Positions 1 through 9,649 of a stretch of DNA of 64,000 nt are shown here, in pieces. The stretch is from the NCBI GenBank assembly GCA_015680685.1, contig MNCI01011902.1:6894-70893 (forward strand), written 5' to 3'. This DNA comes from Gnetum montanum (Eukaryota; Streptophyta; Gnetopsida; Gnetales; Gnetaceae). The notes under the pieces were generated by a model, which saw only the letters and a program-made list of their open reading frames with translations, made no database searches and was not told where the DNA came from. A program made the position numbers and the translations under genes. Positions within the stretch are counted from its first letter, which is position 1. Every line of letters begins with the position of its first letter.

Positions 1-2
1 AA

Positions 3-879
3 GTGTCGGCTAAGGTAGATCAAATGTGGGACTCCTTAGAGAGTAGATTTGAAATTGTTTTGAAAATCGTAGAGGAGTCTAAGGAACAAAGTATTGACCA
101 TGATAAGAAAAAGCAGAGAGATTCAGACCATGCACATAACAAGGGTAAGGGAAAAATGACTATCGTCGATGAGGTTGTGGATTCTAACACGGACAATGAC
201 GGTGGATGTAAGATCTACCAGTATGACCATCCTAAGTGATGTTGCCTAATAATCTCACATCTGCAAGAGTCCGGGGTGTATGCACTCAACCCAAGACTTA
301 ACAAACGGCAAGCACCCCGAAGGTTACCTTATCCCCAAGGTAACCTGAGACAGTTTCCAACCGTTAAAATATTATCCAAGTGGAACTCCACCACAACCTA
401 TCGGGCAACACCAGCAGTGGCAATATCCTCAATCATGGGGGATGCCACCACCTAGGCAACAATACCCTTACCGGAAACCAGACCTGTATGGCTATTATGT
501 GCAACAGCTGGTTTCTCCAAGTGACTCTATGGGTCACGTAACCCCACAACATCACTATCAAGTTTGAGAGTATTTTAGGACTCCTTCTCCTATAGGAGAT
601 ACACCACATACATACCATCCTTCGAATCCATCTACCACTCTTACGCTGATAGTTCCACTACCACCCGCTCCAACGATGCAAGGGGAACTTCCCACTCAAC
701 TGCAGCAACGTAATGCTACAAGAGTTGTAAACTTTCAACCCACTACTGGTTCTGACAACCGCACGAAGAGAAGACCTTTCTTTAGAACTAAAAGCCCAAA
801 CAAACTCTCACAACCACAAGTGGTTGAGTCTGTACACGCTCCTCTAACAATTAAGGCTTTAGAGCTCCCTTCAAACTAA
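3..879 (+). pseudogene. gag C-terminal region of element A
   Basis: The region after the gag core, rich in Pro, Gln, Lys and His, broken by stops and frameshifts. It aligns by eye with 23372-24240 of element B: a coiled stretch (VEESKEQ), a basic linker, a small Cys-containing segment around 200-290 and a proline-rich stretch with many HH and QQ pairs. Gag forms the particle that packages element RNA. The start is outside the window. A purine-rich TCATGGGGG copy lies inside it at 433-441. Confidence 0.7.
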
Positions 880-903
880 CAACAAAGCTTAACGCACACG
901 GTT

Positions 904-1428
904 ATGTTAACACATACCATTACCGACTGGATCAAGGTGGGCCACCTTCCCAGGAAACTCTCTGACCTTGGAAGTCCCTTAATCTACCTCCATGTCACTG
1001 GGAACGAATCACGTAAGGCTCTTCTTGACTCAAGTTCTGGAGTCAACTTAATATCACAAGAAATGTATAAAGCCTGGAACCTACCCCCACTCCAGAAGAG
1101 CAATATTCAATTAGAGCTGGCTGACCAGGCCATCACTGTCCCTTTGGGACTTGTGAAAGACATTATTACCACTGTGTGTGCTTGGTCATATCCAGCGGAT
1201 TTCCTAGTGATAGAAGTCAACAACAATGAAGGGGACTTCCCAATTATAATGGGGAGGGCATGGCTAAGTACCATAAATGCATGCCTAGGAATCCATGATC
1301 TTTCCTTGGAAATATCTAAGGAAAACATTTATGGAAAGATCAAGAAGAAGAAAGTTCCATGCATCACATACAGTGACTCAGAGGGTGATGACATGGAGGA
1401 ATGCTCAGCATCTCTTGCATGTAACTGA
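904..1428 (+). pseudogene. Retropepsin-type aspartic protease of element A
   Basis: The longest clean ORF of the window, 174 residues. The segment LIYLHVTGNE leads to ALLDSSSGVNLISQEMY, where plant Ty3 proteases carry D-S/L-G-A/S; the Gly of the catalytic triplet is Ser here. About 75 residues later FPIIMGRAWLSTINA matches the second conserved block of these proteases (usually ILGRxWL). It would cleave the polyprotein. It runs on from gag with a short gap and ends at a stop just where pol should continue into reverse transcriptase. An open frame does not prove activity, because the catalytic Gly is altered. Confidence 0.75.
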
Positions 1429-1752
1429 TGTGCTTAAGAGACTCAGATACAAAGGTGCTTGTATGTAGCAACCACACAACAAGAGAACACCCAGTGGTTG
1501 ATAGCTAAACAAGAGAGCAGCCCACCAACATGCATGGAATGAACTAGGGGAACAACTTGCATCCACAACAAAAGCATAGATACATTGGAATATGAGCATC
1601 GCCAACTTCCAACCCTTAACCTGAAAACATCAATTGGGAGAAGCTGGACACTTTTAAGAAATTCAAACAAATGCTCATTATTTTGGATCTCTCCCTTTCA
1701 ATTTAGTCATGGGGGAGATGGCCACCTATGCTGATCATTCGGGGCCCTCAGT
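1429..1752 (+). other. Pol deletion junction and end-of-pol remnant of element A
   Basis: After the protease stop the sequence passes through about 140 bp of unassigned DNA into a segment (from about 1570) shared with element B at 24485-24650 and related to the last codons of pol in E1 and E2. A purine-rich TCATGGGGGAGATGG copy ends it at 1709-1723. Reverse transcriptase, RNase H and integrase are absent. Confidence 0.6.
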
Positions 1753-1858
1753 TTCTTTTAAGTTTTTGTTTTACACATTTTTGTTTTACACATTTTTGCT
1801 TTGCACATTTTTGTTTTACAAATTTCTTTAAATTTTTTTGTTTTTGTTTTACAACATC
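1753..1858 (+). repeat. T-rich minisatellite, unit TTTTGTTTTACACATT
   Basis: Four to five imperfect copies of a roughly 16-bp unit just downstream of the pol end. Homologous T-rich tracts occur at the same place in B (24673-24830), E1 (33290-33400, minus) and E2 (41390-41600, minus). Read in frame it makes an artificial Phe-rich hydrophobic peptide. Confidence 0.8.
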
Positions 1859-3624
1859 ATTTATACTTTTTCTTTTATTTTTGTGTGTGTCTTATCAATT
1901 TTGTTAAGTTTGTCACCCAATAAGTGCTCTTAATGATGGCATGAACTGTTTTCATTGGTTGCTAATGTTTGGTTTTTACCTTTAAGTTACGATGTTGATA
2001 CTAAGGTATGGTTCTTTTGATATAGTAGGAAATGAGTTTACTTCATCCATACATCCATAAATTTCTATGGTCTCTCTCGACTTGGAATTGTATAGTCCCT
2101 TTCTAAATAAGAACTATCAACAAATCGGTGACTGGGTATTTCTCAAACTAAGGAAGGACTCAAGGATTGAACAGGGTGTGATTTCAAGGGGATTTGATGC
2201 CTTCATGTTGGCCATTCTCTTGGGTGCTTGGGCGTTTTCTTCTTGAGTTTCTTACCATTCCGACATTGCTCCATTATCGGGAAGTTGAGCTAATAAAAAT
2301 AACAAAGTCTTTGCATGGTGTGGTTCTCACGTATAAACACAAAAAAAAATAGTGAGGATTCAAAGCACACCCCTTAGATGAAATAATCATCTGGGCTACA
2401 AGCACTGGTTATGGAGCTAAAAACATGTTCCCTCTAACTAAGGCCCTTCTCGCTTCCTATTCTCTCCTCCTTTGTTTCATCGGAATGGTGGTGGCTCTTT
2501 GGTGGAAGCATTCTTGTTACTTCAAGTGGATGGCTTGGCCGAATGTATTAATGCGAAGTCATTGGATGTGGGTTGTTGAGGCTGGATTTGGAATGATATT
2601 TATGAAGTCATATTAACCATGAAATACACAAGGGGATGTACACCACCTTGTTCTTGGGATTCCATTCCATTCTCTTCTCTCCGTCCTTCTCTCCATTGTT
2701 CACCTCATTGCCGGTTATATCATTAGTGTATATTTTAGTTGACGAATTATTTTCTTTTTGGTAAATTCTTGTGGTTAAGACTTTAACTCTGGTTCCAAAT
2801 GACATTCCTAGAGCCTACAGACTCTTTGAATGTAGGTTTGTTAGGGCATTAAGGGCATGAACCTGCTTTGGGGAGGATCCACTGGCATTCCTATTTGGTG
2901 CACCAATTAAATTCTTTCCCTTAACATTTTTGCAATCCACTCTATTTTATTCATTTCCATCTTGACATCCATTTCATCGATGTTACAGTTGTCTCTTTTT
3001 CTCCATCTTTCTTATTCCTTTTCTTTCTCCATTCTATCGCTAACAGAGGTTCAGTCTTAGTCATGGGGGTCCTGACCCAATTTTTCCAATTTTCTCTTAA
3101 CCTCTACACCTTCGGTAGTCACCAATATTATATCTCTAGAATCCGCAATCAGCCATACCACAACTCAGCCAGTGGACCTTTCACCGAAGCAAGGTATCAA
3201 CTGCATTGTGATTTATTTACCCTTGCTAATATAAGACTATGTTGTGTGTGCAGATGAGAATCATACAAAAACAGATTGGATCTGGAGGGAACACTTGGAA
3301 TGGATCAGTGTTGAAGCAGTTATGCAAGGAACAAGATTGGTGGCACGCTTACGAATGGACAAAAAAAGGTGCAATCCTGGCGTTGGCAGTAGTAGACCTC
3401 TTCTCTCTTCTCTCTTCTCTTTCAGCTACCAAATAAGGCTTGATGTCAAATGTATAAAGTGTTCACTCTTGTTGTCATGAACACCAATTTTTTCATGTTC
3501 TGTAATGATGATCCATTCACATATCATCCCATTCACCATTAGTTCCATTTAAGTCAATAATCCCATACCTTCCCAATATTTTGTAAGGAACTCAAGGATG
3601 AGTTTTTATTCAATCATGGGGGTA
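1859..3624 (+). other. Noncoding 3' tail of element A with primer site
   Basis: A tail conserved with B (24830-26695) and, inverted, with parts of E1 and E2. No conserved ORF is visible. It holds a TCATGGGGG copy at 3061-3069 and the presumed plus-strand primer at 3614-3622 abutting the LTR. The long ORF2 found in E1 and E3 is missing here. Confidence 0.6.
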
Positions 3625-4422
3625 TGATGGGACATGATATCGTATACGCGATATCGCATCCTTCCCTGCGATATCGTGTACACGATATCGCAGTGCATCG
3701 CCAAATCTATAAATAAGAGGCAGCACTCCCTTGTTTTTCCATGTAGATCTAGACTGTAGCCAAACTCTTACCATTTTTCCATTCCAGAGTTAGAATAATT
3801 TCCATGTGCCCGCAGTAGGAGTCCCAAAGTGAATGGATCTTTATTTGAGCAATTTTGTACCTAAGCACACAATTGTGTACGGTAATAAAGATGAACTTTT
3901 GGATAAACCTTGTAGTGCATGGACTAAGATAAATAGGACTTTAATTATTGTTAATTGTTTAAATGCTTTATTAAGGACTTAATCTCTCTCAACCCTCAAC
4001 TCTCATAGTGAAGTGCATTCAGTACGACCACTTTGAGCACGTGCGTTACGCTTGGTAATCCCAGTAATGAATAGTGTTTGGTAATTCCAGAAGGTTGCAT
4101 TGGTTCAGGGTATGAACGGCAAGTGGGACGGATACTGATGCTAGGCATTAGAACTTAGTTAGTTAAAGTTAGTTACTTAGTCTCTTCATCCTTTCCCTCA
4201 TTAACATAGGTGATAAAACATAAAAGATATAAAAATCATATACCTCAGACTTACTTAACCATACAATCGTGACAAATACAAGTAAGTTTGGGAAGACAAT
4301 GAATGATTAACCTTAGGTGTTTCATAAGGCGTGTAGGCACTTAGTCTGCGGAGTTCGACCGAATCGTGTGTGTAACGCTCGTATTCGTATGGTTGAGTGT
4401 AGGGGTACCTCGCCACTCATCA
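3625..4422 (+). repeat. 3' LTR of element A
   Basis: 798 bp, bounded by TGATGGGACA and ACTCATCA (5-bp inverted ends TGATG/CATCA). It aligns throughout with the LTRs of B. TATAAATA lies at 3708-3715 and AATAAA at 3884-3889, so U3, R and U5 are in the expected order for the plus strand. Confidence 0.9.
3636..3715 (+). promoter_or_regulatory. Phased GATATC array and TATA box, LTR of A
   Basis: GATATC begins at 3636, 3650, 3670 and 3684, and TATAAATA at 3708, giving spacings of 14, 20, 14 and 24. The first copy is 11 bp inside the LTR end. The 8-bp spacers GTATACGC and GTGTACAC are themselves palindromic or nearly so. Confidence 0.85.
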
Positions 4423-4729
4423 TATATCTTCTGAAATTGTAATATGATTATAATTCAAAGGCTTACTAAGCTTGTACCATGTCTTTCAAATTTGTTTAAG
4501 AGCTAAAGAACTAAGAATAGAAATGGCCTAATGTAAAAGAAGATAGTAAAGAAAGTTACTAAAAGACTAATTGTTATTATTTTTAGCTTTTTCTTACATA
4601 AGTCTATTTTTTAAAAGGAGCATCCAAACATCATCTTCATTAATATAATTTATAATCCATTTTGCTCTGAAAAAATACCTTGGTTATAATAATTAATGAG
4701 GCCTAGTCTTCCATCTTTCTTGCTACTAG
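4423..4729. other. AT-rich spacer, nothing recognised
   Basis: Low-complexity AT-rich sequence between the 3' end of A and the copia-type LTR. No ORF, RNA gene or repeat could be supported. Confidence 0.5.
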
Positions 4730-5418
4730 TGTTGAGGATCAATAACTTAGTAGGGGGATTGAATAAGTTTCCCAATTTAAACAACCAAGATAACCAAAAC
4801 CACACATAAATTTATGTGATTCCCCAACTTGGGTACGTTCATACTTAGAGGGTAAAAATACTTTCATACCTTTGAACCTTATTCCTTCAAAAAGTGGTTT
4901 AAAGGGCACCACAACCTTTACAATGTTTAAGCTTTGCTTGGAGTATTTTCTCACTAGAAGCACACTCAACATCATAAGGTCCTAACAAGCTCAAAATGTG
5001 GTTTCAAGGATTCCATAACCTTTACAAAGATGTGAGCTTTGCTTTGAGTGTTTTCTCATTAGAAGCACACTCAACCTTGCAAGGTTTTACCAAGCTTACA
5101 AGATGTCTTCTCACAAGAAGCACATCAATCCCACAGGGCTACAAAGAAAGAAAAAGAATCAAGGAGAGAATGTAACTTACTTTACAAAATTCTTTTACTT
5201 AGGCATACATACAACAATTCACAAAATGATGGGAAAATGAGGAAAAAAGATAATTCACTTGATATACAATAATGAGATTGATCGATGAATAGTGATTATC
5301 CTTTCCATAAGAAACTCATTCAATTTTTTTATAGCCTTTAACTTTCTAATTTGCCTCCAGAATTTGAGCAACAGTTAGGAAATGGCTAGTTGGAACATCC
5401 CATTCGTAATTGGAATTT

Positions 5419-6241
5419 TGATGAGTAATAGGGTATCCCAACACTCCACCATACAAGTCACAAATGCATGCACATGACTAGATTGCAAGTCATGGATGGA
5501 TAATGTAAGTGTGTTAGGAGTTGATAGTAGGATCATGATCATTGTCTTCCCACTTTGAGTTAGTAAAGTTCAAATGTATGGTTTAACTCTTAGTGAGGCT
5601 TATGATATGTTGATGTTGTTGGCTCGATTTACTCCTAGTTGTAAACATAATGAAAGTGAGATTAAGATCTAAGTCTAAGTAATGTAAGGAATGTAAATCT
5701 TCTCTAGCCTATGATGATGAGCATCTAATCCTAGCTTGTCATACATGTCTTAGGCTTACGCAACTGTTATTGAGATTATCAAGTGAGTTCACTACTAAGT
5801 AAATCAAGTGAAACCACTATTGGATTACCAAATGATTATACTTTAGTGCCCAAAACCAGTCATACTCATTCCACCTTACTAATGAGCATGGAAAGTAAAG
5901 TACTTTGGAAATGTAAAGAACTAAGCTAAAGTAAACATGAAAATTAAACTAAGTAAGAAATTAGCAATATCAATCTTTATTGCCGAACACGAATCATGCC
6001 CAAGTGCAATCCACTCAAATAAAGACATCATTTAATTGCTCAAGACCACACTCCAAACATTCACTTTATCACTAACTATGAAAACAAACTATAAAAGTCT
6101 AGCTAAGGGTGTAATGAAAATTGTTGTTCCTAGTGCGACCAAGTGTCGATATTTATAGGGCCACACAACTCCCAAGACATCGCATCAATGATGATGTAGG
6201 ATGAGCTACAATATCATAGATACGATATCGTGCTTAAGAAA
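5419..6241 (-). mobile_element. Ty3-type solo LTR S1
   Basis: It starts TGATGAGTAATAGGG, resembles the LTRs of E3 over its R-U5 half, and ends near TGCTTAAGAA, a decayed form of TGCTTCATCA. The minus-strand TATAAATA is at 6150-6157. Flanks AATTT (5414-5418) and AATTG (6242-6246) are a plausible target duplication with one change. No internal sequence, so it is a recombination remnant. It landed inside the palindrome array of the copia-type LTR. Confidence 0.75.
6150..6229 (-). promoter_or_regulatory. Phased palindrome array and TATA box of S1
   Basis: Plus-strand starts: GACATC 6176, GATGAT 6190, AATATC 6210, GATATC 6224; TATTTATA 6150-6157. Read on the minus strand the nearest unit starts 24 bp before TATAAATA, then 14, 20 and 14 bp steps. 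Decayed GATATC type. Confidence 0.75.
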
Positions 6242-6255
6242 AATTGGATTTATTA

Positions 6256-6369
6256 GATGTCTATATGTAAATAGATCACATTCAGGTGGAATGTCCCACA
6301 AAAAATTGGAACATCTTAGTTGGGACGTGTGAGCAGTAATTGGGACATTTGGTATTATATTGGGATGTC
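6256..6369 (-). promoter_or_regulatory. GACGTC-like array of the copia-type 3' LTR
   Basis: Units at 6256 (GATGTC), 6290 (AATGTC), 6310 (AACATC), 6324 (GACGTG), 6344 (GACATT) and 6364 (GATGTC): spacings 34, 20, 14, 20, 20. The first unit of the row, AACATC at 5394, is cut off by S1. The mate LTR has the same spacings at 14748-14860 to within 1 bp. Confidence 0.75.
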
Positions 6370-6710
6370 TAGCCTACAACAACACTTTGAACTTTGGGAC
6401 TTTTTCTAACATTTTGGATGCCTTGGAAAATCTCAGAATGCCTTCTTTTGGCTTGTTGACTTCAGTTTCTAATTGATACTTTGTATCATCTCAGATCAAC
6501 ATCCAAGCTCTCGTTCTATCATTCTAGCTCTCTTCTTGACAACTCAACTATCGTTTTGGCAACTTAACACTCATTGTCTCAATATCATCTTGTCACTTTG
6601 AAACTCACGATTATGCTCTTGTCATGTTCTTCCTTCACCCTACAAAAACATACAAACACATTTTCCACATTCTCCATTTTCCAAGGTTTTGATATACCAA
6701 AAGGTCAATA

Positions 6711-6770
6711 ATCTTTCTCCTTTTGATGATGTTCAAAACTTTAGAAAATGGGTTAGCATAATACCATAAT
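6711..6770 (-). other. Copia-type primer site and 3' end of internal region
   Basis: On the minus strand the sequence reads CATCAAAAGGAGAAAGAT directly before the LTR, the usual context of the plus-strand primer in plant copia elements (CATCAAAAAGGGGGAGAT). The internal match fades within about 60 bp. Confidence 0.6.
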
Positions 6771-7039
6771 ATTATATGATAAACAAAAATTTACTAACAT
6801 TCTAATATATATTCCTATGGTAGTAGGAAAGGCAAAGGGAAATTAGATGTAGCAATTAAAAAGGCTCATTTCCATTAGCTAAAGTCACAATAGTGCAACA
6901 TAAGAGAAAATGGAAACACCAAAAGCAACCCAAAGATTGTCCATAGCTATCCACTTGTCCAAACTATAATATGCAAGCATGCATAAACCATAAACACATA
7001 CAACTAATATCATATCACAGCTTGTCCCTAATATATATC
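6771..7039. other. Unassigned spacer
   Basis: AT-rich DNA without a recognisable gene or repeat. It ends in a short TA run beside the LTR-like block at 7040. Confidence 0.4.
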
Positions 7040-8713
7040 TGTTGGCGACCGTTTGGGACGCGACTGCCAACGAGTGTCCTCGAACAGGATTTAGGTGCTT
7101 GCTGGTCTCTGGCAACACCAAGGCCTAGATACCTCCAAATAAACTCAGTATTTTAATGTGAGTATGTGTGTGTGCTGTTGTGGCGTGCAGTTGTGAGAAA
7201 TGTAATGATTGCGTTGTATGTAAACTACAAATGACTTACTTTAAAGAGATTTAGCCAACTTTGCCAAGTACTGTGAGTTATTGAAAATTTCCTATTTTGT
7301 TCAACTGCCTAGTCTATGCGGTCCTTATAATACCTACTTGTAACAAATAAAATTTTGCAAAAACATTTGAGCACAACTCCGCAATCTACTCCTAATTTTC
7401 CCCAGAGAAAGAGATAGTTCCACAAGAAAACTAGAAATAGAGCAAGATTCGATGGAAATAAGCAGAAAAGAAAAGAAAGCAGATTTGTGTAGACCTCAAA
7501 TATTTAAACAAGGTAAAATGACATGAGTAAACACTTCGCAATAAAGCTATCCCAAATTCAATATCTACGAATTGTTCAAACTTCCAAGGCTCAAACAAGC
7601 AATATCTTCAAGACAATCCTACTATGCTACCAAAAATTGCTGCGTAAACTACCACGTACGAGACTCCATTTTGACTAGATAATAGATGTCAACGATTGCA
7701 TTCAAACAGAACCTTTAAAAGACTTGACAATTTCTGATTGAAATACCACGGGAATTCACTTTAAAGATAAAAAGAAGCTATTCTGGTCCCATCAAAACAC
7801 CAAATATTTTCTGAACCCTCTCGACTACTGAATTGTTCAATGGCATGACTACAAATAGAGGCTCTCTTACAACAATCCAAATAGCAGTTCTCATACGTTG
7901 CACAATAACGAAATTTACTATTAAAATGCTCTTATGGCTTTTAAACACAAGCGCTTCTATGGCAAAATTTTAATAGAAATTTCTATCGGGCAACAAGAAT
8001 AGTAAGAGCAATCTAAAAATCCCAAAATTACTTGCCAAGGATGATACTATCTAAACCACTAGCTAAACAATTTAGACAAAACAAAAAATGAAATACATAA
8101 CTCACAGGACCATGACAAAGAGGCTGAAATCTTTCCTTTAGCAAGCCATCTTACGAGCAATCGTCTTTACAAATCTTCTTTACAAATGCTCTTCTCAAGA
8201 CCCCAAGGTGTCTTCAGCTGAGAGCCTAAGTGCTAACTAGTAGCCTTCAAAGTGTGAAGTATGAGACCTCCAAAAAGTCTCTTCTCCAAATTATCCTTCA
8301 ACATTTCCCCCTTAGAATTGAGATTCCAAATTTTGAGGTCCCCCCATCCCCCTTCCTCCTTGACCCCTGAAGCCTTTTTATAGGGTTCAAAGGTAGGTAG
8401 GGAAGTTATATATTTAAAAATATCTCACCTTACTTCTCTCCCAAGTAACTTGGCCAACCAATTAGAAGGTTACTTGCCCAACAAGTTAGGAGGAAGTTAT
8501 GTAGTTAGGGAGTTAGGAAGTTATACATAGAATTAGGAGAAATTTATGCTAACATTAATATTTATATTAAATGTAATGTGATAAGTAAATATTTTAACAT
8601 CAATATTGTAAATATTTTTGTGGGTAGTAACTTATATATACAATAATGTTTTTAAAATAATAGTCTATGACTTGGGATAATTAAAGGTAAGTTTTCTAAA
8701 ACAGGGCTTCACA
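7040..8713 (-). repeat. Possible large solo LTR (minus)
   Basis: The block starts TGTTGGCGACC and ends GGGCTTCACA, so on the minus strand it would be TGTGAAG to GCCAACA, with CTATAAAAAGG near 8376-8386 as a promoter and repeated AAGTTA/AAGTAACTT words upstream (8403-8523). No second copy is in the window, no primer site or internal domain adjoins it, and the flanks (TATATC, CTATAT) do not give a clean duplication. It could be a host promoter and leader instead. Confidence 0.35.
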
Positions 8714-8756
8714 CTATATGTACTTTATTAATGGTTGTTATATCTATATATATGTA

Positions 8757-9023
8757 TNCTTTCTTTGCACAAAACCTATAAAAACCAACACATGTTCTAC
8801 CCAAGATCCAAAGTGCTGTATCACCCAAACCGTATGTTTGAACTACCACCGCAAAATCGTAGCCAACTGCCACCGCGGGAGAAGGCTCTGCCGCTGCATC
8901 TGGGATTTCTGTTTTGCCCCAAATTGGCTTAGGGCTTCCTGCTTTTTTTGAATTTTTTCTTGAATCGTCACCGCCATTGTCATTGATCATAGAACCAGGG
9001 GTGAATGTATTGTGGATCTGCAT
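8757..9023 (-). CDS. Unassigned ORF in GC-richer segment
   Basis: An open frame from an ATG at 9023, about 88 residues before an ambiguous base at 8758. It begins MQIHNTFTPG, with a Ser/Lys/Asp-rich start and an Ala/Val-rich middle (AAEPSPAVAVGY). Base composition is GC-richer than the surrounding element DNA. The ATG directly follows TTTTAGCAG, which could be a splice acceptor, so this may be an internal exon. I do not recognise the protein and cannot exclude a chance ORF. Confidence 0.25.
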
Positions 9024-9253
9024 CTGCTAAAACCATAGGAACCTTCCGAACCGTTGCTACCCGCACAACTGAAACCGCTACGGCCTGCAACAAAAATAAA
9101 ATCGGGGCCCCAACAAAATGTGACTTCTTTCTCCGTATATTGTGTGGAGAGGGTTTTGATTTTTTTTTTCAAAAATAATATCTCTGCGTTCTGCCCTACA
9201 TTGGCCTCAGTTCTGTCTGAATTTCTCCACGCGATTGCTGCCTGAAACCCCTT

Positions 9254-9412
9254 TTAAACCAGCTCATCGGTGAAAGAAGGGCCTCCCACGCACTCCACGA
9301 ACTTAGGTTCGGCGTCTGGCGAGTTGGCAACATAGATTCGGCCGGTGCGTGGATGCAGTCCAGAATGGAAAGCCAAAGGAATTACCCCAAAACCACGGCA
9401 TTCAGTTCTGCT
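9254..9412 (-). CDS. Unassigned exon-like ORF ending in TAA
   Basis: A 52-codon open stretch on the minus strand ending at TAA (9256-9254). It contains GLHPRTGRIYVANSPDAEP and then a block ending SFTDELV, with codon use and GC content unlike the elements around it. No ATG is in frame before an upstream stop, so if real it is a 3' exon; the CAG at 9424-9422 or a later one could be an acceptor. Function unknown. Confidence 0.3.
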   Translation of the reverse strand, partial: SRTECRGFGVIPLAFHSGLHPRTGRIYVANSPDAEPKFVECVGGPSFTDELV

Positions 9413-9649
9413 TTTTTTTTTCTGATTTCATTTTTTCTTCGGCAGCGTTAACAGTGGGCCTTTGGTCATACATGAATTTGGATTTTCTGCAATACAGAAA
9501 CCTTTACATCCTTTGATAATTTTAAATCCACGAATTCAAAACCAGTTGGTAGTCTGTTAGGTCCTTCACTTGTTTCCAACTCTTAGCCGATTTTTGATAA
9601 TCCATTACCCACGGTGTTGTCTATTTTGCCAATATTAATCAGGGAGTAT

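Larger units (their letters stand above)
1..4422 (+). mobile_element. Ty3-type LTR retrotransposon A, 3' part, pol-deleted
   Basis: The window opens inside the gag of this element, so its 5' LTR and gag start lie outside. In order it shows gag C-terminal half (3-879), protease (904-1428), a junction where reverse transcriptase, RNase H and integrase are missing, a T-rich repeat, a noncoding tail of about 1.8 kb, a purine-rich primer site (TCATGGGGG at 3614-3622) and the 3' LTR. Element B has the same order and the same pol loss, so the two look like members of one non-autonomous lineage. LTR ends are TGATG and CATCA. The target duplication cannot be tested because the left end is outside the window. 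Confidence 0.85.
4730..6710 (-). repeat. Copia-type 3' LTR (minus), interrupted by solo LTR S1
   Basis: It begins TGTTGAGGATC and ends GGTCAATA (original ends probably TGTTGA/TCAACA) and matches the LTR at 14058-15181 along its length, except for about 820 bp of inserted sequence (5419-6241). The minus-strand TATA element is near 5326-5333. To the right it abuts a purine-rich primer site (6711-6725, minus), which marks it as a 3' LTR. No matching target duplication was found (ACTAG on the left). Confidence 0.75.

Noticed and set aside
3636-3715. CRISPR-like repeats
   Set aside because: Units are 6-bp palindromes with 8-bp related spacers inside an LTR of a plant element, with no unique spacers and no cas genes.
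8403-8530. AAGTTA/AAGTAACTT words as another phased array
   Set aside because: Starts at 8403, 8443, 8466, 8483, 8494, 8502 and 8518 do not follow the 14/20 spacing.
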